Shown here: piece by piece, positions 1 to 9,700 of the stretch
Position numbering within the stretch: position 1 is the first letter of the stretch
Layout of the letters: each line of letters opens with the position of its first letter
Source of the DNA: Sacculina carcini
Taxonomy: Eukaryota; Arthropoda; Thecostraca; Sacculinidae
Direction of reading: 5' to 3'
Assembly (NCBI GenBank): GCA_916048095.2
Contig: OU696580.1
Location: 6,156,608 to 6,220,607 of the forward strand
Length of the DNA stretch: 64,000 nucleotides
The notes under the pieces: generated by a model
What the model was told of the DNA's origin: nothing
Databases searched by the model: none
The model's input: only the letters and a program-made list of their open reading frames with translations
Made by a program: the position numbers and the translations under genes

Positions 1-1045
1 TATACGAGTGTACTATACTGTACGAGTGATATATTTTTCAGTACACCAGTCTTTGATTATTTTTGTATCTCTATGCAGACGATACAAAAATATATAGGGT
101 GGTTGAAGATGTTTGTTGAACTGTTTGAAACTACAAGAGGATTTAGAAGAAGTGAGAAAATGGTCAGAAAAGTGGCTACTGAGCTTCCATCCTGACAAAA
201 CTAAGTATCTGAGAAGAGGTAGAACTACGGTGGAGGATAGAAACTACAGAGTGTATGAATGTATAATGAGGGCGAGAGTCGAGAAAGATATTGGCGTTAC
301 GATTGACGACGAGTTGACATTTTCAGAGCAAATAGCAAAAAATTAATAAGGCAAACAGGATAGTTGGACTAATTAGAGAGTCTTCGTGTATTTGAACCCG
401 GCCACATTCAAGTTATTGTTCACGTCTCTAGTTAGACCACAATTGGAGTACGCAAATCAGGTATGGCACCCACATTTGGTGAAGGACATAGAGGCTGTTG
501 AAAACGTCCAAAGAAGAGCCACTAAACTGTTTCCAGGAATGCAGAATTTGACATATGAAGAAAGGTTGAAAGCGATAGGTCTACCAACGCTGGCATATAG
601 AGGACAAGAGGGGATATGATAGAGACTTACAAGATCCTGAATGAGAAATATGACAAAGAATGTACTGAAGGCTTGTTCAGGATGAGAGATGATTCGAACA
701 TAAGAGGAAATTATATGAAACTTTTCAAAAATCGGGCGCGTCATTGTGTTCTGTTCTCCAGACTGTTCTCCTTCACACATAGGGTTGTCAATATTTGGAA
801 TGATCTACCAGAATGGGTAAAGGTGGCTAAAAATGTGATGCAGTTTGCACAATGCAGTGCACAATGCAGATGTGTAGGCTGGACAGGTTCTGGGATGGAC
901 AGAAGCAAAAATTCAATTATAGAGCCCCAATCACAAGAGCGTCACATTCGTCCTTGCACCAGGAAGGTGGTGTAATAAATGCACTGGAGTCACCTAATAT
1001 CTGAAAACCTCTTCCAGGGATTCGTCTATGTGAGTCTATGTGAGT
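1..1045 (+). mobile_element. CR1-like non-LTR retrotransposon, 3' remnant
   Basis: The plus strand encodes the C-terminal part of a reverse transcriptase in several broken frames. The catalytic YADD box lies at 72-83, followed by TKIY. A frameshift leads into 113-346 (motif KWLLSFHPDKTK), then 386-619 (RPQLEYANQVWHP), then 616-975 (a NIWNDLPEWV-type C-terminal block). This order matches the palm end and thumb region of CR1/Jockey-type polymerases. Stops and shifts at about 112, 345 and 618 show that it is dead. The 3' end at 1025-1044 is two tandem copies of tctatgtgag; CR1-family elements typically end in short tandem repeats. The 5' part lies outside the window. CR1 rather than Jockey is a judgement from motif style only. 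Confidence 0.8.
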
Positions 1046-1212
1046 CTTGTTATTTTGTTGCTGCACCGTTTCGTTCGTTTTCGTTCTGCGCCATTTATCG
1101 TATATTGTGTGTTCAATTCAGGTTTTGACTTACACGTCAAACTGCCTTTCACAATCAATGTTATAGCGCTATATCTGGTAGGGTGCCACTTCCGGGCCAC
1201 CCTGTTGCACCA

Positions 1213-2247
1213 ATGTCCGTTAGTGAGTGGTCTTCTCATTGTGCTCGCGTGAAACGAACAATCGTCAGTCGCAGCTACGCCGCTTTGACCGACACCGCGT
1301 GCAATTCTCCTCCACACGCCATCACCAACTGTGACGTTTGCCATATCGAGCTGAGTGAGGTGTGCATCACGCCGGCAACTGACGGACGCGTCTCGCCGTG
1401 TTCGCCGGACGTCGATGTATCGCAATGGCTGGCTGCCGGGGACGGCGTTGACGCAGAGCCGATTTCTCACCGCGTGCAAATCGACACTGCCGAAACAACC
1501 GTCGACGCACTGCTTGAACAATGTCTGTTGACAATGTCCGTTGGCGATACTGCTCAGCTAACGCTGTCGCCGCGTCTGCCGGACGACGGTGCCGTGATGA
1601 CGTGCCGGCTGGCCGTTGTGACGGCCGGCGGCGGCGTGTGCTGGACGGAGCGTTCGTCGGCCGCCATACTCGACTGGTGCCGTCAGCGTTTCGAGCGTGG
1701 CCGTCAGCTGATGTGTGCCGGACTGGTATCGGCGGCCGTGCGACAATACTGTGGCTGCGTCCGTCTACTACTCTACGCCCTCACTCGTCGCAAATGCCGT
1801 CCGTCTTCAGCGCCGTCAAAAAGCGCCACTTCACACGCGACGCATCACAACGCCGCGGCCATCGAGAGGTCCGACGACTTCAACGGCGACAATTGCAACG
1901 TTGACGCCGATGCAGCTGTGTTGCAGCAGCTGACGGAGCAACTGACGCTGTGCCAGGCCAACGTATCGGCTTGTCGCGTGCAGCAACGTCAGTGGGAGCG
2001 AGCGGCGACGTCCGCCACGCTCGTGCTGGCCACACAGCCACAGCACGTCAAGTGTGTCTTCCGTCGCGCCACCGCTCGACTTCATCTCAACCAGCTGCCC
2101 GAGGCGGCCGTTGATATCGCCGAGTTGCGGCAGCTTCAGCCGTCCGGCTCGCGGCTGGTCGAGCAGTTGACGCAGCAGCTTAATGAGCGACAATTGCGTG
2201 CCGATCATCATACGGCCAGTTTTATGCGCAAGTTCCTCAGCGGCTGA
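1213..2247 (+). CDS. FKBPL-like FKBP/TPR co-chaperone
   Basis: A 344-codon GC-rich open frame starts at ATG 1213; the frame is open slightly further 5' but without an ATG. Residues about 70-145 look like a degenerate FKBP-type fold (ALLEQCLLTMSVGD, then MTCRLAVVTAGGG). Residues about 150-190 form a TPR helix pair (RFERGRQLMCAGLVSAAVRQ). After a low-complexity insert, residues about 235-330 carry two more TPR-like pairs (VKCVFRRATARLHL). The protein ends in FMRKFLSG, similar in kind to the basic Phe-Gly end of vertebrate FKBPL. FKBPL proteins bind HSP90 through the TPRs and lack peptidyl-prolyl isomerase activity; that role is inferred from family. No introns are visible and I see no clear poly(A) signal close by. 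Retroposition or a real single-exon gene are both possible. FKBP6 or another TPR-FKBP is the alternative. Confidence 0.72.
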   Translation: MSVSEWSSHCARVKRTIVSRSYAALTDTACNSPPHAITNCDVCHIELSEVCITPATDGRVSPCSPDVDVSQWLAAGDGVDAEPISHRVQIDTAETTVDALLEQCLLTMSVGDTAQLTLSPRLPDDGAVMTCRLAVVTAGGGVCWTERSSAAILDWCRQRFERGRQLMCAGLVSAAVRQYCGCVRLLLYALTRRKCRPSSAPSKSATSHATHHNAAAIERSDDFNGDNCNVDADAAVLQQLTEQLTLCQANVSACRVQQRQWERAATSATLVLATQPQHVKCVFRRATARLHLNQLPEAAVDIAELRQLQPSGSRLVEQLTQQLNERQLRADHHTASFMRKFLSG

Positions 2248-2381
2248 GCTGTGGTCGTGTTGTTGGTCAGTCGAGAAGTATTTCCTCATTGTCATCATTA
2301 TCATCCGAGTGTGCGTGTGGATTTTGGTGATGTGTTCTGCGCTGAGGTACTGTGACGATTCTCTTCTCTATCGGAGTGTTG

Positions 2382-3032
2382 TTTCAAAGAGACAGACACT
2401 GAGTGTTTGTTATTTGTACAGATTGTATTTGCGATCAATTGTATTTTTATCCCAAATGTGCTATTTGCGGTTATAAAGTTCTGCAATACCGTATCTTGGC
2501 GTAAATCTTGCTTGCCCATTGAGCTTATGCATTGAGTTAACCAGCAATTCTTACATTCTAAAGATAAACCAGAACATAGGAAGTATCAAAATACCACGCA
2601 TATATCCCCTGTATTTTCCCATGATATGTTTCAGAAACATTATACCCTCTAAACTTCTAAACTTTTATATTTATTGTTTAGTTGTCTCCTCACATCACCA
2701 GATTGTATTATTGACCTCCTCAGTTTGCTTCTGGCTTCCCCCTGAATTTAGTGATACTCTAGCTCTGTTAGTTACGTGCATACAGTCTCGTGCATTTGTA
2801 ATAATCTACCATCTCGTTGATTAGGCAACGTCGTACATAACACCCAGAAATATTTCGTGTCACCAGTCCATTACTGACTGATTAGTGGTTTTTCGATTTT
2901 TGACTGCGTCCCAATATGTTTGTGGCATACCTGGCACATATATAACTGGCAGCTCCAGCATCCAGCACTAGTGCAAAATACTTGTGACCGCTTGAGGCAA
3001 GGACACAACGGTAATATGGCACAAGTGTATTG
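2382..3032. repeat. Left copy of the direct repeat that flanks the arrays
   Basis: This 651-bp stretch immediately follows the FKBPL-like gene and recurs in the same orientation at 56,052-56,739 with scattered substitutions and small indels. The right copy carries a long (TA)n tract where this copy has a short T-run, and lacks a few bases at about 2545-2560. No protein-coding signal is seen in either copy. A short piece of the same sequence (tttcaaagag, cagacactgag) is also embedded in the long variants of array 2. Confidence 0.85.
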
Positions 3033-3395
3033 CAGTGTGTGTGTGTATGACACAAGTGTATGCTAAAGCAGAACTCAATGTAGACCAGTTAGCATGCAGG
3101 TACATAAAACGTGTTCAGCAGACATGTAAATATTCTTAAAATAATTAAATTATAAGACACATGCACGTACATTGGTGACACCGCAAAATGCATGCATAAA
3201 CATAACAAGAACACATTCCTACATGCACATATATCTGTTACAACAGATAATAACACAAAAACGCAAGTATATATAAAAGTATACGGCTACGTGTATATAC
3301 ATGCACATACGCATGTATATACATAACAAAAACAAAGACAGGCAAACACCATTTACTAAACGTAGACTACACTAAGTACCACGAAGGACGGCGTG
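3033..3395. other. AT-rich spacer, no gene seen
   Basis: The segment has alternating purine-pyrimidine stretches (tatatacatgcacatacgca type) and no recognisable coding region. It lies just 3' of the minus-strand MULE reading frame and could be its 3' flank. Confidence 0.5.
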
Positions 3396-4880
3396 CTACC
3401 TCTTACGCTTGCGCAGACGTCGAGCCCTATTCCTGGCACGCCTGCGCTTTGTGAGGGAGGAAGACGATGGAGCCTGCTCGTGTGAATGAGCGGTGAATGG
3501 ATCGATCATATCCACGCCACTCTGCCGATTACCGGCGGCACACTGGGAGTCATCGCCGCTGGGCTCGGCTGTCCCACGACCACTGCTGACAGGGCCATCT
3601 GCACACTGAGCAGATACGCATTCTTCCACTGGAGGCAGCATGCTCACGAGCTGGACAATATCTGTCAAAGCACCAGTGGATTCTACCGACTCGGCGGGGG
3701 CACCTGGGTAGAAATAATCGTCGTACTCATCCATTGGAGGGAACACATCAGCGAGAGAAGCTGGCTCGCTCACTGGTCTGGGCTGTTCGGTCGTGTTCTG
3801 TACTTCTGCCGTATTGGCTGCTCCCGTCGTGTTCTGTCCTTCGGTCGTATTGGCTGCTCCCGTCGTGCTCTGTCCTTCGGTCGTATTACCTGCTCCCGTC
3901 TTGTTCTGTTCTTCGGTCGTATTCAGTGCTTCGGTCCTGACATCTTCAGTGTGATCACTTTCGAGCGTCACAATCGCCTCGTCAGTGACATCACTGTCGA
4001 GCGTCGCACTCGGCTCGTCAGTGATCACAGCGTCGTCCTCATCGTACCCGACGGCAGAGCTGGACACGACTGAGCTCATATGCTGGAGGTACATTATGAT
4101 CTCGTCGTTGCGCAGTCCCAATCTTTCGGCGAGCTGATAGCCGTTCATTAGATGGACTTTCACCTGGCGTCGTCTTCCGCGCTCTGCTACGACCGCGCAC
4201 TCGTCGGACCAGATGGTCTGCACCTTTTTCGTTGCTAGGTAGTTTTGGCGGCGCAGCTCATCCACGAACGCGTACACGCCGGGCTTACCGTGGAGCGCCC
4301 ACCGCAAACGGCTGTGAAAGCCCTCAACGGCGTTGTTGGTTCGGTCGACCTCGCCATAGTGGCTGAGTGTTTCAGGAGCCACCCTGTCCAGCCAGAATCT
4401 TCTGATGTATGCCAACAGCGCAGTCATGTTGGCGGCCTGATCTGTAATCCGTTCACAGATAGCCTGAAAACCACGTCGCATCAGATGTGACGGCAGCGAC
4501 GGGATGGCACACAGCAGAAGAACAGTGTGGCTTCTAGGGTAGAGTCTCAAGGACCTTACCTTGCGAAGCACAGCCTTTGTAGTGAAAGAAGCACCCTTTC
4601 ACTTCCACTTGGGGGAAAATCTGAGCCAACGATGAGTGGATGGCCGACTCGACCTGACCTTTCGCGGTGCAAACGCGGAAGATCGGGTCGATGAGCTCTC
4701 ACTCGTGATGGACACGAGTTTCCGCCACACCGCAGCATACAGGCCAGCTGTACGCCTGATCATGGGGACAAAGGCCACAGGTATATACACCCCGTTGTAC
4801 TCCATGTGAACGGAGTGTCTTTGACAGGTCGTAGGACTTAGTTCCCCACTTAGACACACAGTTTTTCCGGTCTTCGATGA
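3396..4880 (-). pseudogene. MULE (Mutator-like) transposase, broken
   Basis: Read on the minus strand, about 4850-4690 encodes a MULE N-catalytic stretch (YNGVYIPVAFVPMIRRTAG, GLYAAVWRKL). After an indel and an in-frame stop near 4690, a frame resumes with IFPQVEVKGCFF and continues through 4571-3396 for 391 codons. That part has the hallmark TNNAVEGFHSRL, with its acidic residue at codon 83, then KPGVYAFVDELRRQNYLA. The expected TDFE-type catalytic Asp block is not visible (CTAKGQVESAI instead). The C-terminal half is acidic and repetitive (an 11-residue Asn-Thr-Thr-Glu-rich unit repeated about four times) and ends in an Arg/Lys tail. MULE transposases cut and paste DNA; this copy is inactive by frame damage. 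No terminal inverted repeats were identified. Confidence 0.75.
3790..3940. repeat. 33-bp coding minisatellite in the MULE frame
   Basis: About four tandem copies of a 33-bp unit (core gttctgtccttcggtcgtat on the plus strand) encode the repeated TTEGQ(N/S)TTGA(A/G)N block of the minus-strand protein. Copies differ by a few bases. Confidence 0.75.
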
Positions 4881-4952
4881 AGTACTTGTCCTGCATTGTT
4901 TTTAACAATAATAAAACTTTTTCAATGGTTTTATTGGTTTCCATACACATTA

Positions 4953-4985
<33 letters not shown>

Positions 4986-5108
4986 TACAGGCGTGACCAT
5001 AACTGCTATGTTATAAAACACACAAATTATTATTAGAAAAACTGAATAATACCAAATAGAATATATACAACTGATTTGACGAGTTGATTTAACAAGAGAG
5101 AGAAGAGA
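4881..5108. repeat. Spacer with (CA)n microsatellite
   Basis: An uninterrupted CA-dinucleotide run lies at about 4953-4979, in AT-rich sequence between the two MULE fragments. No gene is seen. Confidence 0.85.
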
Positions 5109-5249
5109 TCATTTGCTAGACAAATTGAGTGACTGCATAAAGCAGGAATATGATGAGTAATATTTGCTTGTTGTATGATGAGAAAGCGGCACTGACATCG
5201 AGAGGCACGTGCTCAGTCGTTGCCTCATCACTCTGAACCTCGATCGGAT

Positions 5250-5400
5250 CGCTGTCATCAGACAGGTATAAGTCGATGGAAGAAATAGCATCATCCTCGG
5301 CGCCATGACGGACGTCATGTGTTGCAGAAACATGACGATATCGTCGTCGTTGTATGGTCCCAATCTTTCGACCAGGCGATATCCTTTCATCAGACTGACT
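5250..5400 (-). pseudogene. Second MULE C-terminal fragment
   Basis: On the minus strand this encodes MKGYRLVERLGPYNDDDIVM then FLQHMTSVM, clearly the same block as MNGYQLAERLGLRNDEIIMY with LQHMSSVV in the upstream MULE pseudogene at about 4148-4070. The two differ at many codons, so this is a separate, diverged copy rather than a recent duplication. Reading continues in frame to about 5109 without recognisable similarity. Confidence 0.7.
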
Positions 5401-5452
5401 TGTCTTCGTTCTGTTGTAGTTGGCGAAATGTTTGATCTTGTTTGATCTCCTT

Positions 5453-5702
5453 GCGCATTTGACGACTCGAGTAGCTCGGCTAGGGAGCTCGAGTCGGCTC
5501 CCTGCGTGGAGCCCTGGAATTCAATAAAGGGATAGCTAAAATAATAATATTTTATAGATATATTTATAAATATATTTTATAGATTTCATTGATTTCCAGG
5601 GCTCCACGCAGGGAAAATTCTGTATGCGTTTGTGTATTCGCCGAGCAATACGGCTTGTTCAGCTCGAAGGTGGAGCATGGACATTCAATGTCGAGGAGGA
5701 TG
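5453..5702. repeat. Array-1-derived scrap and foldback hairpin
   Basis: A 19-bp piece identical to the array-1 unit (gcgcatttgacgactcgag, 5453-5471) is followed by a perfect 27-bp inverted repeat with one mismatch: arms 5499-5525 (tccctgcgtggagccctgga start) and 5588-5614. The 62-nt loop is almost entirely A/T. The arrangement resembles a small foldback element or palindromic rearrangement scar. 5615-5702 leads into array 1 without a recognised feature. Confidence 0.75.
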
Positions 5703-5946
5703 GAACTGTGGGTGGTTTCGGTTCAGGCGTGCATTCTGCACCTGGGGGACGGTCAGTTCGCGACATAGAGTTGGTCTCTAGTTCAGTCAGGAAAGTCCTC
5801 TGATGTCCGGTGATTCCACTAAAGATGCTGCTTGTAGCGCATTTGACGACTCGAGAAAGGACCTGAGTACTTCTGACGCCTTTTGGTGGCCTAAGAGGCT
5901 GGTGATGTTGGTGAAAGACTCATTCATGTTGAATTCCCAGATCTAC

Positions 5947-6059
5947 ATGAGCCCTCACTCGTGATGGACACGAGTTTTCACCACACCGCAGCATACAGGC
6001 CAGCTGTACGCCTGATCATGGGGACAAAGGCCACAGGTATATATACCCCGTTGTACTCC
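5947..6059 (-). pseudogene. MULE transposase fragment inside the array-1 unit
   Basis: This 113-bp block matches 4691-4803 of the upstream MULE pseudogene with about four substitutions and no gaps. It encodes the VAFVPMIRRTAG / GLYAA portion on the minus strand. It is present in every array-1 unit at the same place (6797-6909, 7647-7759 and so on). The MULE copy keeps sequence continuing on both sides, so the array unit appears to have captured a piece of a MULE rather than the reverse. Confidence 0.85.
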
Positions 6060-6168
6060 GTTCTTAAACACGTCCTGAAATCTGACTAGCGATTTGAAAA
6101 CGAAAGATCCCTGATTATGTCACACCATTGTGTCATTCGAACGGCTATTGCTGCTCTTGCTTCTCTCT

Positions 6169-6777
6169 CTACGAGCCCCAGATGCCTGCCCAGTTGCTAC
6201 ATGCCCTGGGCTGTGAGCGACCCGGCGTCTCGCCTTGGACTGTGGTCTTAGCCGGCACAGGAAGGACATTTAGGGCAACGCCCTTTGACAGCTGGAGGTC
6301 TCTGTCGCGGTTGAGAAGCGTTGACACCTGAGCTGATAGGCGCATCATTTGAGAGTTGCCCTCAGCCACACTGCGCCCACATTCTGCGACTCTTGCAGTG
6401 ACCTCTCTCACAGACTAGAGAGTCTCTGACCTTGTGTCCTCCCTTTCGACCAGTGTCTCCATCTTCAGTTTCTTGTTTCACAAAAACCCGTGAGTATGCA
6501 TAGCGTCAACGTTGCTATTGCCCGCACCGCCGTTGTTGTCGTTGCTGTCCTGAACTGTGGGTGGTTTCGGTTCAGGCGTGCATTCTGCACCTGGGGGACG
6601 GTCAGTTCGCGACATAGAGTTGGTCTCTAGTTCAGTCAGGACAAGTCCTCTGATGTCCGGTGATTCCACTAAAGATGCTGCTTGTAGCGCATTTGACGAC
6701 TCGAGAAAGGACCTGAGTACTTCTGACGCCTTTTGGTGGCCTAAGAGGCTGGTGATGTTGGTGAAAGACTCATTCAT
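6169..6777 (-). pseudogene. Gene-like frame in the array-1 unit, two in-frame stops
   Basis: On the minus strand an ATG-initiated frame at 6777 runs 99 codons (MNESFTNITSLLGHQKASEV start; middle rich in Asn, Asp, Gly), meets TGA near 6478, continues in the same frame through KMETLVEREDTRSETL, meets TAG near 6412, then runs 80 more codons (REVTARVAECGRSVAEGN; helical, charged) to a stop at 6169. Without the two stops it would be about 203 residues. The same stops occur in all units, so they predate amplification. The segment around VERED..RSE resembles a segment encoded by the array-2 unit. No known family was recognised. Function is unknown; this is probably a fossil of a transposon-associated or host coiled-coil protein. 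Confidence 0.5.
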
Positions 6778-9700
6778 GTTGAATTCCCAGATCTACATGA
6801 GCCCTCACTCGTGATGGACACGAGTTTCCACCACACTGCAGCATACAGGCCAGCTGTACGCCTGATCATGGGGACAAAGGCCACAGGTATATATACCCCG
6901 TTGTACTCCGTTCTTAAACACGTCCTGAAATCTGACTAGCGATTTGAAAACGAAAGATCCCTGATTATGTCACACCATTGTGTCATTCGAACGGCTATTG
7001 CTGCTCTTGCTTCTCTCTCTACGAGCCCCAGATGCCTGCCCAGTTGCTACATGCCCTGGGCTGTGAGCGACCCGGCGTCTCGCCTTGGACTGTGGTCTTA
7101 GCCGGCACAGGAAGGACATTTAGGGCAACGCCCTTTGACAGCTGGAGGTCTCTGTCGCGGTTGAGAAGCGTTGACACCTGAGCTGATAGGCGCATCATTT
7201 GAGAGTTGCCCTCAGCCACACTGCGCCCACATTCTGCGACTCTTGCAGTGACCTCTCTCACAGACTAGAGAGTCTCTGACCTTGTGTCCTCCCTTTCGAC
7301 CAGTGTCTCCATCTTCAGTTTCTTGTTTCACAAAAACCCGTGAGTATGCATAGCGTCAACGTTGCTATTGCCCGCACCGCCGTTGTTGTCGTTGCTGTCC
7401 TGAACTGTGGGTGGTTTCGGTTCAGGCGTGCATTCTGCACCTGGGGGACGGTCAGTTCGCGACATAGAGTTGGTCTCTAGTTCAGTCAGGACAAGTCCTC
7501 TGATGTCCGGTGATTCCACTAAAGATGCTGCTTGTAGCGCATTTGACGACTCGAGAAAGGACCTGAGTACTTCTGACGCCTTTTGGTGGCCTAAGAGGCT
7601 GGTGATGTTGGTGAAAGACTCATTCATGTTGAATTCCCAGATCTACATGAGCCCTCACTCGTGATGGACACGAGTTTCCACCACACAGCAGCATACAGGC
7701 CAGCTGTACGCCTGATCATGGGGACAAAGGCCACAGGTATATATACCCCGTTGTACTCCGTTCTTAAACACGTCCTGAAATCTGACTAGCGATTTGAAAA
7801 CGAAAGATCCCTGATTATGTCACACCATTGTGTCATTCGAACGGCTCTTGCTGCTCTTGCTTCTCTCTCTACGAGCCCCAGATGCCTGCCCAGTTGCTAC
7901 ATGCCCTGGGCTGTGAGCGACCCGGCGTCTCGCCTTGGACTGTGGTCTTAGCCGGCACAGGAAGGACATTTAGGGCAACGCCCTTTGACAGCTGGAGGTC
8001 TCTGTCGCGGTTGAGAAGCGTTGACACCTGAGCTGATAGGCGCATCATTTGAGAGTTGCCCTCAGCCACACTGCGCCCACATTCTGCGACTCTTGCAGTG
8101 ACCTCTCTCACAGACTAGAGAGTCTCTGACCTTGTGTCCTCCCTTTCGACCAGTGTCTCCATCTTCAGTTTCTTGTTTCACAAAAACCCGTGAGTATGCA
8201 TAGCGTCAACGTTGCTATTGCCCGCACCGCCGTTGTTGTCGTTGCTGTCCTGAACTGTGGGTGGTTTCGGTTCAGGCGTGCATTCTGCACCTGGGGGACG
8301 GTCAGTTCGCGACATAGAGTTGGTCTCTAGTTCAGTCAGGACAAGTCCTCTGATGTCCGGTGATTCCACTAAAGATGCTGCTTGTAGCGCATTTGACGAC
8401 TCGAGAAAGGACCTGAGTACTTCTGACGCCTTTTGGTGGCCTAAGAGGCTGGTGATGTTGGTGAAAGACTCATTCATGTTGAATTCCCAGATCTACATGA
8501 GCCCTCACTCGTGATGGACACGAGTTTCCACCACACCGCAGCATACAGGCCAGCTGTACGCCTGATCATGGGGACAAAGGCCACAGGTATATATACCCCG
8601 TTGTACTCCGTTCTTAAACACGTCCTGAAATCTGACTAGCGATTTGAAAACGAAAGATCCCTGATTATGTCACACCATTGTGTCATTCGAACGGCTATTG
8701 CTGCTCTTGCTTCTCTCTCTACGAGCCCCAGATGCCTGCCCAGTTGCTACATGCCCTGGGCTGTGAGCGACCCGGCGTCTCGCCTTGGACTGTGGTCTTA
8801 GCCGGCACAGGAAGGACATTTAGGGCAACGCCCTTTGACAGCTGGAGGTCTCTGTCGCGGTTGAGAAGCGTTGACACCTGAGCTGATAGGCGCATCATTT
8901 GAGAGTTGCCCTCAGCCACACTGCGCCCACATTCTGCGACTCTTGCAGTGACCTCTCTCACAGACTAGAGAGTCTCTGACCTTGTGTCCTCCCTTTCGAC
9001 CAGTGTCTCCATCTTCAGTTTCTTGTTTCACAAAAACCCGTGAGTATGCATAGCGTCAACGTTGCTATTGCCCGCACCGCCGTTGTTGTCGTTGCTGTCC
9101 TGAACTGTGGGTGGTTTCGGTTCAGGCGTGCATTCTGCACCTGGGGGTCGGTCAGTTCGCGACATAGAGTTGGTCTCTAGTTCAGTCAGGACAAGTCCTC
9201 TGATGTCCGGTGATTCCACTAAAGATGCTGCTTGTAGCGCATTTGTCGACTCGAGAAAGGACCTGAGTACTTCTGACGCCTTTTGGTGGCCTAAGAGGCT
9301 GGTGATGTTGGTGAAAGACTCATTCATGTTGAATTCCCAGATCTACATGAGCCCTCACTCGTGATGGACACGAGTTTCCACCACACCGCAGCATACAGGC
9401 CAGCTGTACGCCTGATCATGGGGACAAAGGCCACAGGTATATATACCCCGTTGTACTCCGTTCTTAAACACCTCCTGAAATCTGACTAGCGATTTGAAAA
9501 CGAAAGATCCCTGATTATGTCACACCATTGTGTCATTCGAACGGCTATTGCTGCTCTTGCTTCTCTCTCTACGAGCCCCAGATGCCTGCCCAGTTGCTAC
9601 ATGCCCTGGGCTGTGAGCGACCCGGCGTCTCGCCTTGGACTGTGGTCTTAGCCGGCACAGGAAGGACATTTAGGGCAACGCCCTTTGACAGCTGGAGGTC

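Noticed and set aside
1183-1212. Upstream start for the FKBPL-like protein
   Set aside because: The extension begins with GTG; the first ATG in frame is at 1213.
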